Translations under genes and position numbers: made by a program
Origin: Facklamia miroungae
Lineage (GTDB): Bacteria; Bacillota; Bacilli; Lactobacillales; Aerococcaceae
Assembly (NCBI RefSeq): GCF_012396555.1
Contig: NZ_JAAXPS010000003.1
Span: forward strand, 1-64,000
Direction: 5' to 3'
DNA: 64,000 nucleotides
Notes under the pieces: generated by a model
What the model was told of the DNA's origin: nothing
Seen by the model: the letters and a program-made list of their open reading frames with translations, nothing else
Database searches by the model: none
Part shown: one piece after another, positions 37,523 to 46,517 of the stretch
Position numbering within the stretch: the first letter of the stretch is position 1
Layout: every line of letters starts with the position of its first letter

Positions 37523-38005
37523 ATGCAACTATACATGAAGCAAAAAATGTGGTCATTCAAACAAGATTTTGATATATATGATGAAAATCAACGTCCTGTA
37601 TACCGTGTTGACAGTAAATTGATTTCATTTGGGCGTAAAACGAAGATTCTCGACGTTCAGTCAGGCCAAGTGCTTTGCGAAGTTAATCAGAAAGTTTTTT
37701 CACTTTTTCCAACTGTGGATGTTATTCAAGAGGGTGAGTTCTTTTGTCGCATTCGCAAACAATTTACTTTTTTTAAACCTAAGTACTCTGTCCAAGGGGT
37801 TGATTGGGTAGTAGATGGCAGTATTTTTGAACATGACTATACGATCTGGGATTCGAATGGCGATAAAATCGCCCGTATTAAGAAAAAGTTTTTAGCATGG
37901 TCTGATACTTTTGAAATGGATATAAAAAATGAAGAAGTGGATACGGTATTAATTCTTGCGACGATTCTTGCGATCGACTTAGCAATGGATTTGTCGTCAA
38001 ATTAA
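37523..38005 (+). CDS. LURP-one-related (YxjI-like) protein
   Basis: A 160-residue soluble protein of the LOR/tubby-like fold: repeated beta strands with YMKQKMWSFKQDFDIYDEN at the start and GKTKILDV-type and VDGSIFEHDYTIWDSNG segments later. The family has no established role in bacteria. I start at ATG 37523, 7 bases after GGAGGG; an upstream ATG at 37484 lacks a site. It is a single-gene unit. Confidence 0.85.
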   Translation: MQLYMKQKMWSFKQDFDIYDENQRPVYRVDSKLISFGRKTKILDVQSGQVLCEVNQKVFSLFPTVDVIQEGEFFCRIRKQFTFFKPKYSVQGVDWVVDGSIFEHDYTIWDSNGDKIARIKKKFLAWSDTFEMDIKNEEVDTVLILATILAIDLAMDLSSN

Positions 38006-38008
38006 AAA

Positions 38009-38085
38009 ACACTTGAATTGATCAAGTTTTCAAAAGCAATTATGATTTAATAGCTTTGAGCACTGGATTAATTCAGGTGTTTAAT
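38009..38085. terminator. Bidirectional terminator between the LOR gene and srtA
   Basis: AAACACTTGAATT pairs with AATTCAGGTGTTT across a loop of about 45 bases, with A run on the left and TAATTTTT on the right. The genes converge here. The long loop lowers certainty. Confidence 0.6.
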
Positions 38086-38087
38086 TT

Positions 38088-38843
38088 TTAAGAATTCGTT
38101 GCGATCTTTCTTTCGATTTTAAAGGCATCCATCATCTCAATGGTAGCCTCACTAATTGGCACCTTTTCTTTAAGTTCACCTTGGACGATAATCCGGTCAA
38201 CAAAGTCTTGTGTACAAGTGACTAAAGTAACGATTGGTTCCGAAGATGGATTTAACACTTCAACGGCTGAAGGATCAACAACTAGGACGGAGGAGATTTC
38301 ATAAACATAGACATTGTCTAAATCGGTCATAAAAATTTTCTGCCCCTTCTTGGCATCTTTTAAAGGTGAAAAGAGTAAGCTTTGATCATACATATGATGA
38401 CTAGCCAAGGCATAATTTGATTCGCCCATCTTTTGATCAGCCGACAAGGTCCCAGCCCCAAAGAACATTCCTTCATTCGATGTTCCTTTATTAATCGGTA
38501 AGTTAATCTTTAATTCAGGGATAGAGATTCCTCCGATTACCGGCAAGTCTTTAGGGTTAACGCTACTTGAAATAACTGTAAATGGATCGACCGATTGGAT
38601 ATCGGTGAAGTCAAAAGAGACGTCCTTTTGTTGATTAGCGACTATTTGCTCACGCGTTAGGTTAGATATTTGAATATCATTCGTTTTGTTTTGAATGAGG
38701 TAATTTTTCAGAGGATTTACTAAAAGTAAACCAAGGGCAACAATAATTAGTAAAATGCCTAGAAAAGTTGAAAAAGAAAAACCACGCTTTCTTTTTCGAT
38801 GTTTACGACTCCTTGAGGGAGTATGTTGTTGATTACGACTCAT
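38088..38843 (-). CDS. srtA: Class A sortase
   Basis: A 251-residue membrane transpeptidase that joins LPXTG proteins to the wall. Basic N-terminus, one TM helix (about 23-45), catalytic domain with His in LASHHMYDQ, Cys in VTLVTCTQDF and Arg in VDRIIVQGEL. The order and spacing are those of SrtA. No LPXTG substrate is encoded in this window. It is divergent from lepB and shares a 220-bp intergenic region with it. Confidence 0.93.
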   Translation of the reverse strand: MSRNQQHTPSRSRKHRKRKRGFSFSTFLGILLIIVALGLLLVNPLKNYLIQNKTNDIQISNLTREQIVANQQKDVSFDFTDIQSVDPFTVISSSVNPKDLPVIGGISIPELKINLPINKGTSNEGMFFGAGTLSADQKMGESNYALASHHMYDQSLLFSPLKDAKKGQKIFMTDLDNVYVYEISSVLVVDPSAVEVLNPSSEPIVTLVTCTQDFVDRIIVQGELKEKVPISEATIEMMDAFKIERKIATNS

Positions 38844-39066
38844 ATCTATTCCTCCTATATTAACAACTAAATAATCTTAACAATTAATCTCATATATTTT
38901 ACCACTCTTAATCTCCAAGGGAAATAAATGAGCTCATTTTACAAAGTTAATTCATATTCTTCAAAGTAAAATCATAATATCATATTTTTTACGGTTATTG
39001 TCAATAGTGGATGCAATTTTAAAAGAAAAGTTATAGAATATTAAACAGAAAGTATAGAGGTGAAAT

Positions 39067-39684
39067 ATGAGTAAAACAAAACGTTTTTTTAAAGAAGTTT
39101 TTTCTTGGTTATTGTATATGGCAATATGGGTAGCTGTTTTATTTACTTTTTATCATTTTGTTGCTCAACCTTTCTCAGTGGATGGTTCATCAATGGAGCA
39201 TAGTTTAGAAGATGGTGAAAAAGTTTGGATGTGGAAATTATCCGATATTGAGCGATTCGATGTGGTCATCTTTCCGCAACCAAATCCACTACCAAATCAA
39301 AAGCCTAAACTATACGTCAAGCGTGTGATCGGTGTTCCGGGCGATAAGATTGCCTATAAAGATGACCAGCTTTTAATTAATGGGCAGGCTGTCGATGAGT
39401 TTTATTTAAATGAAAAGGCTCAAGAATATAAAAATGCATTTGGTGGTCTTTTCACTGAGGACTTCGACATGTATACTTTTACAGGTGAAGAGGTTGTTCC
39501 TGAAGGTAAATTCTTTGTTATGGGAGATAATCGTCAGAATTCTGTTGATGGTCGAAGCTTTGGTTTGATTGATTCGGACTCCGTATTAGGTAAGGCCACT
39601 TTTATCTATTGGCCGCTTAAGAACTTTGGTAAAATACCCGATTACGATCTTAATTCTAATGGAGATGCAATTGTAGAGGAATAA
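39067..39684 (+). CDS. lepB: Signal peptidase I
   Basis: A 205-residue membrane serine protease that cleaves Sec signal peptides. One N-terminal TM helix (about 13-33), Ser in VDGSSMEHSL, Lys in YVKRVIGVPGD and the conserved MGDNRQNSVDGRSFG box. Length is typical of Gram-positive type I enzymes. GAGGTG precedes the ATG. It is followed by a separate promoter and T-box. Confidence 0.96.
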   Translation: MSKTKRFFKEVFSWLLYMAIWVAVLFTFYHFVAQPFSVDGSSMEHSLEDGEKVWMWKLSDIERFDVVIFPQPNPLPNQKPKLYVKRVIGVPGDKIAYKDDQLLINGQAVDEFYLNEKAQEYKNAFGGLFTEDFDMYTFTGEEVVPEGKFFVMGDNRQNSVDGRSFGLIDSDSVLGKATFIYWPLKNFGKIPDYDLNSNGDAIVEE

Positions 39685-39692
39685 ACTTAGAC

Positions 39693-39720
39693 TTGTATTT
39701 ATCACTTAATTCCTTATAAT
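39693..39720 (+). promoter_or_regulatory. Predicted promoter of the proS T-box transcript
   Basis: TTGTAT (39693-39698) and TATAAT (39715-39720) have a 16-bp spacer, just upstream of the T-box leader. Confidence 0.6.
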
Positions 39721-39726
39721 AGGAAG

Positions 39727-39940
39727 AGAAAATAGACTAGTAATTTGTGGATGGTTCCCAGCAAGAGACAGATGATGGAAGTGTCTCCCCACTCAGCAAA
39801 TGAACCTACTATCTTATTAAGAGAATTAGGTGGCTCCTTTATCGCCTTGAGTGGGCATTTTAAGATGCAAATAAGGTGGTACCGCGGAGACTAACTGTGC
39901 TTCGTCCTTGATAGGATGAAGGCAGTTATTTTTTATTTTT
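39727..39940 (+). promoter_or_regulatory. T-box leader, proline specifier CCU
   Basis: The leader contains the AG-bulge region GAACCTACT, with CCT at 39805-39807 as likely specifier codon, and the T-box sequence AAGGTGGTACCGCGG at 39873-39887. A terminator follows: AACTG-GCTTCGTCC against GGATGAAGGCAGTT, then TTTTTTATTTTT. Uncharged tRNA-Pro should favour the antiterminator and allow proS expression. The specifier agrees with the downstream gene. Confidence 0.93.
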
Positions 39941-39952
39941 AGGAGGAAAATA

Positions 39953-41410
39953 ATGGTAACACGTAAAGAAGATTTTTCAAAATGGTATCTTCAAACAATA
40001 CAACAAGCAGATTTAATGGATTATTCGCCAGTTAGAGGGTGTATGATCTTTAAACCGAATGGTTATGAGATTTGGGAGCATATTCAAGACTACTTCAACA
40101 AGCGTTTAAAAGAAGAAGGGGTGCGTAATGCCTACTTCCCAATGTTAATTCCTGAATCTTTCTTCACTCGTGAAAAAGACCATATCGAAGGATTCAGCCC
40201 TGAACTACCATGGGTAACCGAGGCGGCCGGCGAAGTTTTGGAAGAAAGATTAGCGTTGAGACCGACTTCAGAAACAATGATTGGGGATGCCTTTTCTAAG
40301 TGGATTAATTCTTATCGGGATCTACCCTATGAGATTAACCAATGGGCCAATGTCTTTCGTTGGGAAAAACGCACACTGCCATTTTTAAGAACCTCAGAAT
40401 TTTTATGGCAAGAAGGCCATACTGCTCATGCCAACGAGGAAGATGCGCGTCAACGTACCATGCGTATGTTGGGAATATACGCTGAATTATTAGAAGATTT
40501 ATTAGCTGTGCCAGTGTTTATGGGAGAAAAGACTCCATCTGAACGGTTTGCCGGTGCTGTACAAACTTTTTCAGTGGAAGCCATGATGCAAGATGGTAAA
40601 GCGGTTCAGGCGGGCACATCGCACTATATGGGCACTAAATTTGCCGAAGCCTTCAATATTCGTTATTTGAACCAGGACAATGAACATGTCTATGCGCATA
40701 CGACTTCTTGGGGCGTTTCTACCCGTTTAATTGGATCCGTGATCATGACCCACTCTGATGACCAAGGCTTAGTCTTGCCACCGGCCATAGCCCCTCAGCA
40801 AGTAGTTTTCATTCCAGTAGGACCTAAGAAAAAATTAGCCGAAGTAATGTCAAAAGTTGACGAATTAAACGAACAACTTAAAGCTGTTGGATTGAGAACT
40901 TATATTGATGATTCAGATAACTCAGCAGGTTATAAATTTAACGAGTGGGAGCTGCGAGGAGCGGCCCTTCGAATTGAAGTTGGACCAAGAGATATTGAAA
41001 ATAATCAAGTGATAATGAAAGCACGCGACGAAGATGAAAAATATGCTATTGCAATGGACAGCCTATCAGAAAAAGTTCAACAAGCTTTAGAGGACATGCA
41101 AAAACGTCTTTTACAGAAAGCGCGACAACGTAACCAAGCTAACATGTACACAAATATTGATACCCTTGATGAGTTGGTCAGCCATATAGAAAGCAAAAAA
41201 GCAGCCAATGAGGTGCCTGGTTGGGTACTCATTGGATGGGATGGTAGCGAGGAGTCTGAAGCTAAAATTAAAGAATTGACCGGCTTTACGACTCGTAATA
41301 TACCATTCAACCAGTATTTTGAAGGAGAAGACGCACTGGTCAAGAAAGAGACCTGTATTGTAACGGGGAAACCAGCGCAAGAAACAGTCTGGATTGCTAG
41401 GGCTTATTAA
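39953..41410 (+). CDS. proS: Prolyl-tRNA synthetase, archaeal/eukaryotic-type
   Basis: Charges tRNA-Pro. The 485 residues show class II motifs (GCMIFKPNGYEIWE, TSETMIGDAFSKWI, VFRWEKRTLPFLRTSEFLWQEGH split into shorter conserved pieces such as FRWEKR and FLWQEGHTAH) and the ThrRS-like AGTSHYMGTKFAEAF. The anticodon-binding domain and a C-terminal zinc-type domain ending in VWIARAY follow. It lacks the roughly 180-residue INS editing insertion of the usual bacterial enzyme of about 570 residues. AGGAGG precedes the ATG. Confidence 0.94.
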   Translation: MVTRKEDFSKWYLQTIQQADLMDYSPVRGCMIFKPNGYEIWEHIQDYFNKRLKEEGVRNAYFPMLIPESFFTREKDHIEGFSPELPWVTEAAGEVLEERLALRPTSETMIGDAFSKWINSYRDLPYEINQWANVFRWEKRTLPFLRTSEFLWQEGHTAHANEEDARQRTMRMLGIYAELLEDLLAVPVFMGEKTPSERFAGAVQTFSVEAMMQDGKAVQAGTSHYMGTKFAEAFNIRYLNQDNEHVYAHTTSWGVSTRLIGSVIMTHSDDQGLVLPPAIAPQQVVFIPVGPKKKLAEVMSKVDELNEQLKAVGLRTYIDDSDNSAGYKFNEWELRGAALRIEVGPRDIENNQVIMKARDEDEKYAIAMDSLSEKVQQALEDMQKRLLQKARQRNQANMYTNIDTLDELVSHIESKKAANEVPGWVLIGWDGSEESEAKIKELTGFTTRNIPFNQYFEGEDALVKKETCIVTGKPAQETVWIARAY

Positions 41411-41440
41411 GATAATTATTAACACTGAGGATGAAAGGAG

Positions 41441-42217
41441 ATGAACATGAGGAGTTTAGCATTAGATACATCTTCCGATGTTTTGTCTTTAGGACTTTTT
41501 GAAGAGGGACAATTAATCATTGAAGTTAATTCAAATGTTTCAAAACAACACGGAGCCTTTCTCTTACCGTTAGTGGAAAATCTCCTCCATTCAGTTCATT
41601 GGAAGACGGAAGAAATTGATTGCATTTGGTTAGGAAGAGGGCCGGGTTCTTATACCGGTTTGCGTATTGGAGCAACAATGGCTAAAGTATGGGCTTCGAC
41701 CAAAAACTGTCAATTAGAAAGTTTTTCTAGTTTAGCAATCCTAGCAGCCCAAGTTGCCGATGATTCCGGAGAGGGATGGATCGTACCGCTGATAGATGCG
41801 CGCAGGGGGACTGCTTACACTGGAGTTTACCAGTGGCAAGAAGGGCTAATAAAGAACCAAATCAAGGATCAACATGTCGATTGGCAGACTTGGATCGAAG
41901 ACACGCTTTTACCAGAAATTAGACATCATCAAGTTAGTCAGCTGATTATGGTTAGTTCTCAGGAAAATGAATTGACCGATTTTATCAAAGAAAGACTGTC
42001 TAAAGAAGGGGTTCAGTTTAAGCTTCTTTTAGAACAATATGCTTGGCCTAAGGTTGGGAAAACGCCTTATATTGAAAAAGAGGTGGTTGAGGATGTTGAT
42101 GTTTTTGAGCCATTTTATGCTCATCTAACTCTAGCCGAACAAGAATGGGCTGCTAAGCAATCTCATAAAGAAAAGAATGAAAGTTATGTTGAACAGACTA
42201 ATGAAACGCGTATTTAA
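41441..42217 (+). CDS. tsaB: tRNA threonylcarbamoyladenosine factor TsaB
   Basis: A 258-residue ASKHA-fold partner of TsaD for the t6A37 tRNA modification. N-terminal LALDTSSDVLSLGLF, GRGPGSYTGLRIGATMAK near residue 65 and VPLIDARRGTAYTGVYQW near 115. The C-terminal part is longer and charged. AAAGGAG precedes the start. It overlaps the next frame by 41 bases; tsaD is two genes downstream. Confidence 0.93.
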   Translation: MNMRSLALDTSSDVLSLGLFEEGQLIIEVNSNVSKQHGAFLLPLVENLLHSVHWKTEEIDCIWLGRGPGSYTGLRIGATMAKVWASTKNCQLESFSSLAILAAQVADDSGEGWIVPLIDARRGTAYTGVYQWQEGLIKNQIKDQHVDWQTWIEDTLLPEIRHHQVSQLIMVSSQENELTDFIKERLSKEGVQFKLLLEQYAWPKVGKTPYIEKEVVEDVDVFEPFYAHLTLAEQEWAAKQSHKEKNESYVEQTNETRI

Positions 42218-42785
42218 TACCCTTAAAGAAGAAAACACTATCAAACATAAATCAATGATGCAAATTGATCCGTTTATTTCTGCTTTGGATCCAATTCAAC
42301 TTACACTCAACGATAAAATAACTTGTCAAATAAGATTGGCAGAAAAAATTGATCTACCTGTCTTAGTTGATTTGGAGCAAAGAGGCTATGCAGGCTATAT
42401 AGCTTGGGATCTGGAAGATTTTGAAAGAGACTGGCACAGAAATCCGCAGCTTCTTTATTTAGTCATCGAAAAGAAGGATCAATCAAGGGATGAAAAAAGT
42501 ATTATAGGCATGGTCACGGGACGATGTTTATTAAAAAACACCCATATTAGTCAGCTGGTGATTGATCCAACATGGCAATCGCAAGGTTTAGGGTCTTATT
42601 TATTAAAGATCTGGTTACAGGTAAGTCGTGAATTAGGTAAGCAGTCTGTTACTTTAGAAGTTAGGGAAAGCAATACCCGTGCCCAAAAAGTTTATTACCA
42701 GCAAGGGTTCGTACTGGAGAATAAAAAGCCTTTTTACTATGAAGATAATGGTGAGTCGGCTCTCTTTCTCCGTTGCCACCTTTAA
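42177..42785 (+). CDS. rimI: GNAT acetyltransferase, RimI-like
   Basis: A 202-residue predicted N-acetyltransferase. The core (about 48-200) has HISQLVIDPTWQSQGLGSYLL with the acetyl-CoA loop (QSQGLG) and LEVRESNTRAQKVYYQQGF. RimI acetylates the N-terminus of ribosomal protein S18 in Escherichia coli and often sits with tsaB/tsaD. About 45 N-terminal residues precede the usual start region; ATGs at 42186, 42201 and 42258 are alternatives, and no clear ribosome site decides. Confidence 0.85.
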   Translation: MKVMLNRLMKRVFNTLKEENTIKHKSMMQIDPFISALDPIQLTLNDKITCQIRLAEKIDLPVLVDLEQRGYAGYIAWDLEDFERDWHRNPQLLYLVIEKKDQSRDEKSIIGMVTGRCLLKNTHISQLVIDPTWQSQGLGSYLLKIWLQVSRELGKQSVTLEVRESNTRAQKVYYQQGFVLENKKPFYYEDNGESALFLRCHL

Positions 42786-42796
42786 GGAGAATAAAG

Positions 42797-43267
42797 TTGA
42801 TTCTAAAAGAGATATCGAAAGAGAATAAAGAAAAAAAGCTTCGGCAGCAACTTTTAGCGATTGCGCATAGTTTTCATTGGTCAGATCATGCAACACTTAA
42901 AGAATGGGAAAGTCCTTATTCAAGGTTATGGGTGTGGGTCCACGATCAAGACTTGGTAGCCTGCAGTGGCGGACAAATTATCTATGAAGAAGCCAACATT
43001 CACTATTTTTGGATTAATCCAAGTTTGCGAGGTAAAGGTAAGGGGAAAGCTTTTTTGGCGGCCATTCTAGATTATATTGAACTTGAAGCGGTTGAAAGAG
43101 TTAATTTAGAGGTGCGAGTCACAAACAAGGCAGCCATTGCCTTATATGAAGCATTAGCTTTTGAGGTAATTGATCGACGGCCAAACTATTACCGTGATCC
43201 AGTTGAGGATGGATTAGTGATGCAATTGGAATTATGTAAGGGGAGGGATAGCAATGCAAGAGAATAA
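42797..43267 (+). CDS. Second GNAT acetyltransferase
   Basis: A 156-residue GNAT protein with IHYFWINPSLRGKGKGKAFL near residue 70 (CoA loop RGKGKG) and LEVRVTNKAAIALYEALAFE. It differs clearly from the RimI-like gene just upstream, so it may be an older duplicate with another substrate. The start is TTG 42797 after AAGGAG; the longer frame from 42773 lies inside the previous gene. It overlaps tsaD by 14 bases. Confidence 0.82.
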   Translation: MILKEISKENKEKKLRQQLLAIAHSFHWSDHATLKEWESPYSRLWVWVHDQDLVACSGGQIIYEEANIHYFWINPSLRGKGKGKAFLAAILDYIELEAVERVNLEVRVTNKAAIALYEALAFEVIDRRPNYYRDPVEDGLVMQLELCKGRDSNARE

Positions 43268-44276
43268 TTTAATATTAGCGATCGAATCATCTTGTGATGA
43301 AACGAGTGTCGCTTTGATAGAAAATGGTGCTCATATTAAATCAAACATCATTGCCTCTCAGGTCAAAAGTCATATGCGATTTGGTGGGGTGGTGCCAGAA
43401 GTAGCGAGTCGCCATCATGTGGAGCAAATTAGCCAGGTATTGAAATTGGCTCTAAAAGAAGCACAAATTCTTTCGATAGCTGAAGTGGATGCTATCGCCG
43501 TTACACAAGGGCCGGGTTTGGTTGGTCCGCTTTTGATTGGGGTGACAGCTGCTAAAACTCTATCCTACTTATATAAGAAACCTTTGATTGGAGTCAATCA
43601 CTTAGCTGGACATATTTATGCCAGTCGCTTTATCAACGATTTAGTATTCCCTTTAATGGCTTTAATCGTTAGTGGAGGGCATACTGAACTAGTTGTTATG
43701 ACTGATGAGGATGACTATCAAGTAATAGGTGAAACACAAGATGATGCGGTTGGAGAAGCTTATGATAAAGTAGGTCGTCTATTAGACTTGCCTTATCCTG
43801 CAGGAAAACATCTGGATCAAATGGCAAAAGCAGGGAATCCTACTAGCTATCCCATTCCAAGAGCTATGCTTAGTGAAGATAATCTAGACTTCTCTTTTTC
43901 GGGTATGAAAAGTGCAGTGATGAACCTAGTTCATAATGCCAATCAAAGGGGAGAAAAGATTCATCCTGCTGATTTGGCCGCTAGTTTTCAAAGAGCTTCA
44001 GTAGAAGTTTTAATAGGGAAAGTTAGTAGAGCCTTAGATACGAGGTCTGAGATTAAACAGTTTGTTTTAGCAGGAGGGGTAGCGGCTAATAGTGAGCTGA
44101 GAAGCAAGATGCAGGAATTCTTTCAAAAACAGTATCCAGCTGTTGAACTATTAATACCGCCTTTGTCTTTGTGTGGGGATAACGCTGCGATGATTGGGGC
44201 GGCAGCCTATCCGAAGTTCTTGAAAGAAGATTTTATCGACTTAGGTATGAATGCAAGACCAGGAATGTCCTTATAA
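43254..44276 (+). CDS. tsaD: tRNA N6-adenosine threonylcarbamoyltransferase TsaD
   Basis: Transfers threonylcarbamoyl to A37 of ANN-decoding tRNAs. The 340 residues hold LAIESSCDETSVALI, VVPEVASRHHVEQIS, the metal-binding HLAGHIYAS near residue 119, LIVSGGHTEL near 142 and GGVAANSELR near 277. All hallmark residues are present. GGGAGGG precedes the ATG. It is the last gene of the tsaB-rimI-GNAT-tsaD set; tsaE and tsaC are not in the window. Confidence 0.97.
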   Translation: MQENNLILAIESSCDETSVALIENGAHIKSNIIASQVKSHMRFGGVVPEVASRHHVEQISQVLKLALKEAQILSIAEVDAIAVTQGPGLVGPLLIGVTAAKTLSYLYKKPLIGVNHLAGHIYASRFINDLVFPLMALIVSGGHTELVVMTDEDDYQVIGETQDDAVGEAYDKVGRLLDLPYPAGKHLDQMAKAGNPTSYPIPRAMLSEDNLDFSFSGMKSAVMNLVHNANQRGEKIHPADLAASFQRASVEVLIGKVSRALDTRSEIKQFVLAGGVAANSELRSKMQEFFQKQYPAVELLIPPLSLCGDNAAMIGAAAYPKFLKEDFIDLGMNARPGMSL

Positions 44277-44279
44277 AAA

Positions 44280-44322
44280 GAAAGAACACACTGAACAATT
44301 GGCAGTGTGTTCTTTCTTTTAT
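44280..44322. terminator. Bidirectional terminator after tsaD
   Basis: AAAGAACACACTG pairs with CAGTGTGTTCTTT around a 9-base loop, with A and T runs outside. It serves tsaD and the convergent ABC-F gene. Confidence 0.93.
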
Positions 44323-46301
44323 TGTAAATCAGGATATTTTTCAAGATAGGCTTCAATGGCGAGACTATATTCTTCCCACTGGGCGATAAGTTGGTTACTG
44401 GTTTCTTGCTTTTGATTGATCTTTTGATCAAGATCAATCAAGGCTTGATGATCATTCGTATTGGCCGCATGGAGCATTGCTTCTTTGTCTTGGGCGATGG
44501 CTAATTCTAAAGACTCATTGTCTGCCCATGCTTCATCAGCTAGTTTTTGTAATTTTCTTAATTCGCTCTTTATTTTTTTGTTCTCTTCATAAGATAGCTG
44601 TCCAGCGGAAATGGTGTCAGCTTGGTGGTTGTTTTTTTCTTGCGCTCGTTCAAGGTCAGCTTCTTTAAATGCTTCAAGTTCTTCTTTCTTAGCTAGATAG
44701 TAGTCATAGTCCCCTAGATAAAGTTGGCTTTGTTCAGGTGAGATCTCAAACACGTGGGTGGCTATGCGGTTAATAAAATAACGGTCATGAGAAACAAAGA
44801 GTAGGGTTCCATTAAAGTCTATAAGGGCTTCTTCAAGTACTTCTTTAGAGTCGATATCTAAGTGGTTGGTTGGTTCGTCTAATAGCAATGTGTTATCATG
44901 ATCCGCAGCTAAAAGAGCCAATGCGAGACGCGCTTTTTCTCCACCACTGAGGAGACTGACCTTTTTCTCAACTGTTTCTCCACTAAAGAGAAAAGATCCT
45001 AAAATAGAGCGGATTTTCCACTCATCGGTAGTGTCATGAGCTTGCCAAAGTGTTTCAAGAACAGTTACATTTCCGTCTAGATGATTAACGTTTTGATCGT
45101 AGTAGCCAATTTGGACATTGGTGCCAATCTTAATCTTACCGTTAATGGCTGGCATATAACCTTGTAAGGTTTTAAGAAGGGTGGTTTTACCAACACCATT
45201 AGGTCCGACAATGGCGATCGCGTTTTGCTTAGTCAGATCAAGATTGATGTTTTGACATAAAACATCCGTAGGCGCATAGCCGATGCTTAAGCCTTCCGCA
45301 TGAATAACTTTGTCACCAGATTCTTTAGCGACCGAAAATTGGATACGCGGAGCTTTTGAATCTTCTTTAGGCGCTTCAATGCGCTCCATTTTTTCTAATT
45401 GTTTTCTACGACTTTGAGCCCTTTTAGTCGTAGAAGCGCGAGCTATATTTTTTTGCACGAAGTCTTCTAAGCGATTAATTTCTGCCTGTTGTTTAAGAAA
45501 TAATTTTCTGGCTTGTTCCATGCGAGTTGCTTTTTCTTTGACGTAGAAGGAATAATTACCATGATAATGGTGGAGGCGGTGGTCACGGATCTCATAAACC
45601 TGTGTAGCTACCTTATCCAAAAAGTAACGATCATGGGAAACAATCAATAAAGCCCCTTGATAAGCCGTTAAAAATTTCTCTAACCAAGTCAGTGTCTGCA
45701 TATCTAAATGGTTAGTTGGTTCATCGAGAATTAATAAGTCATAGTCTTGCAATAAGAGTTTGGCTAAGGCTATTCTGGTTTTTTGACCGCCAGATAGACT
45801 TTGAATCGGTTGATCATAATCTTCGGGATAGAAACCGAACCCATGGAGGACGGTCCGAATAGTCGATTCGATCTGATAGACATTTTTAGCCTGCATCTCA
45901 ATTTGAATTTGATCGTACCGCGAAAGAGTCTCTTGATAGAGATTCGATTGTGTATCCCCTTGTTCAGCTAAGGAAGCTAGATGATTGGCGATATCTTGAG
46001 CATGGCCTTTCAATGCGATTTCTTTAGTAAACAAAGAAAGCATCTCATCCCAAATCGTTAAGGAAGAATTAACCGCAATGTGTTGTTCAAGGTAGCCAAT
46101 TTTAAGGTTCTTTGCTCGGCTAAATTGTCCATCATTAATTGGTTCTTCACCAATTATTTGTTTAATCAATGTCGACTTGCCGGTACCATTGCGTCCTACC
46201 AAGGCAATGCGATCTCGTTCTTGGATCGAAAAATTAACACTTTCATATAAGGTGACATCGGCAAACCGACGACTAATATTATTTGCTTGTAGTAAAATCA
46301 T
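44319..46301 (-). CDS. ABC-F family ATP-binding protein
   Basis: A 660-residue soluble protein with two ABC ATPase domains and no membrane part. Domain 1 (about 1-250) has GRNGTGKST, SLSGGQKTRIALA and LLILDEPTNHLD; domain 2 (about 320-530) has GPNGVGKTT, LLSGGEKARLAL and LLLDEPTNHLD. A charged linker joins them, and a coiled-coil C-terminal extension (about 545-655) follows. It resembles YdiF/Uup-type translation factors rather than a known resistance protein. The start at 46301 is chosen because AAAGGGGGA sits upstream of it. Confidence 0.9.
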   Translation of the reverse strand: MILLQANNISRRFADVTLYESVNFSIQERDRIALVGRNGTGKSTLIKQIIGEEPINDGQFSRAKNLKIGYLEQHIAVNSSLTIWDEMLSLFTKEIALKGHAQDIANHLASLAEQGDTQSNLYQETLSRYDQIQIEMQAKNVYQIESTIRTVLHGFGFYPEDYDQPIQSLSGGQKTRIALAKLLLQDYDLLILDEPTNHLDMQTLTWLEKFLTAYQGALLIVSHDRYFLDKVATQVYEIRDHRLHHYHGNYSFYVKEKATRMEQARKLFLKQQAEINRLEDFVQKNIARASTTKRAQSRRKQLEKMERIEAPKEDSKAPRIQFSVAKESGDKVIHAEGLSIGYAPTDVLCQNINLDLTKQNAIAIVGPNGVGKTTLLKTLQGYMPAINGKIKIGTNVQIGYYDQNVNHLDGNVTVLETLWQAHDTTDEWKIRSILGSFLFSGETVEKKVSLLSGGEKARLALALLAADHDNTLLLDEPTNHLDIDSKEVLEEALIDFNGTLLFVSHDRYFINRIATHVFEISPEQSQLYLGDYDYYLAKKEELEAFKEADLERAQEKNNHQADTISAGQLSYEENKKIKSELRKLQKLADEAWADNESLELAIAQDKEAMLHAANTNDHQALIDLDQKINQKQETSNQLIAQWEEYSLAIEAYLEKYPDLQ

Positions 46302-46424
46302 GGGCTTTCCCCCTTTGTTCAATCCCTCATATTATAGCATGGAAATGACCGCCTCACTAGTTAGGATCTGAAAGCAGAAACTACTGAGTTTGTGAAAAAA
46401 ATTTAAAAAATTGAGTCTTCTAAT

Positions 46425-46453
46425 TGGCATTAGTTTGATTTGATGATATACTA
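46425..46453 (+). promoter_or_regulatory. Predicted rex promoter
   Basis: TTGGCA (46425-46430) and TATACT (46448-46453) are spaced 17 bp. Confidence 0.6.
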
Positions 46454-46465
46454 AGCGTATAAAAT

Positions 46466-46483
46466 TGTGATAAAACACACAAA
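46466..46483. promoter_or_regulatory. Predicted Rex operator
   Basis: TTGTGATAAAACACACAA matches the Rex pattern TTGTG-N8-CACAA exactly. It lies just after the -10 box and upstream of rex, so autoregulation is likely. Confidence 0.7.
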
Positions 46484-46517
46484 GCTTTAAAAGTTTAGGA
46501 TGAACGGAGGAAGTAGA

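Noticed and set aside
44477-44668. Small + strand frame inside the ABC-F gene
   Set aside because: Antisense shadow of the coiled-coil region, without ribosome site.
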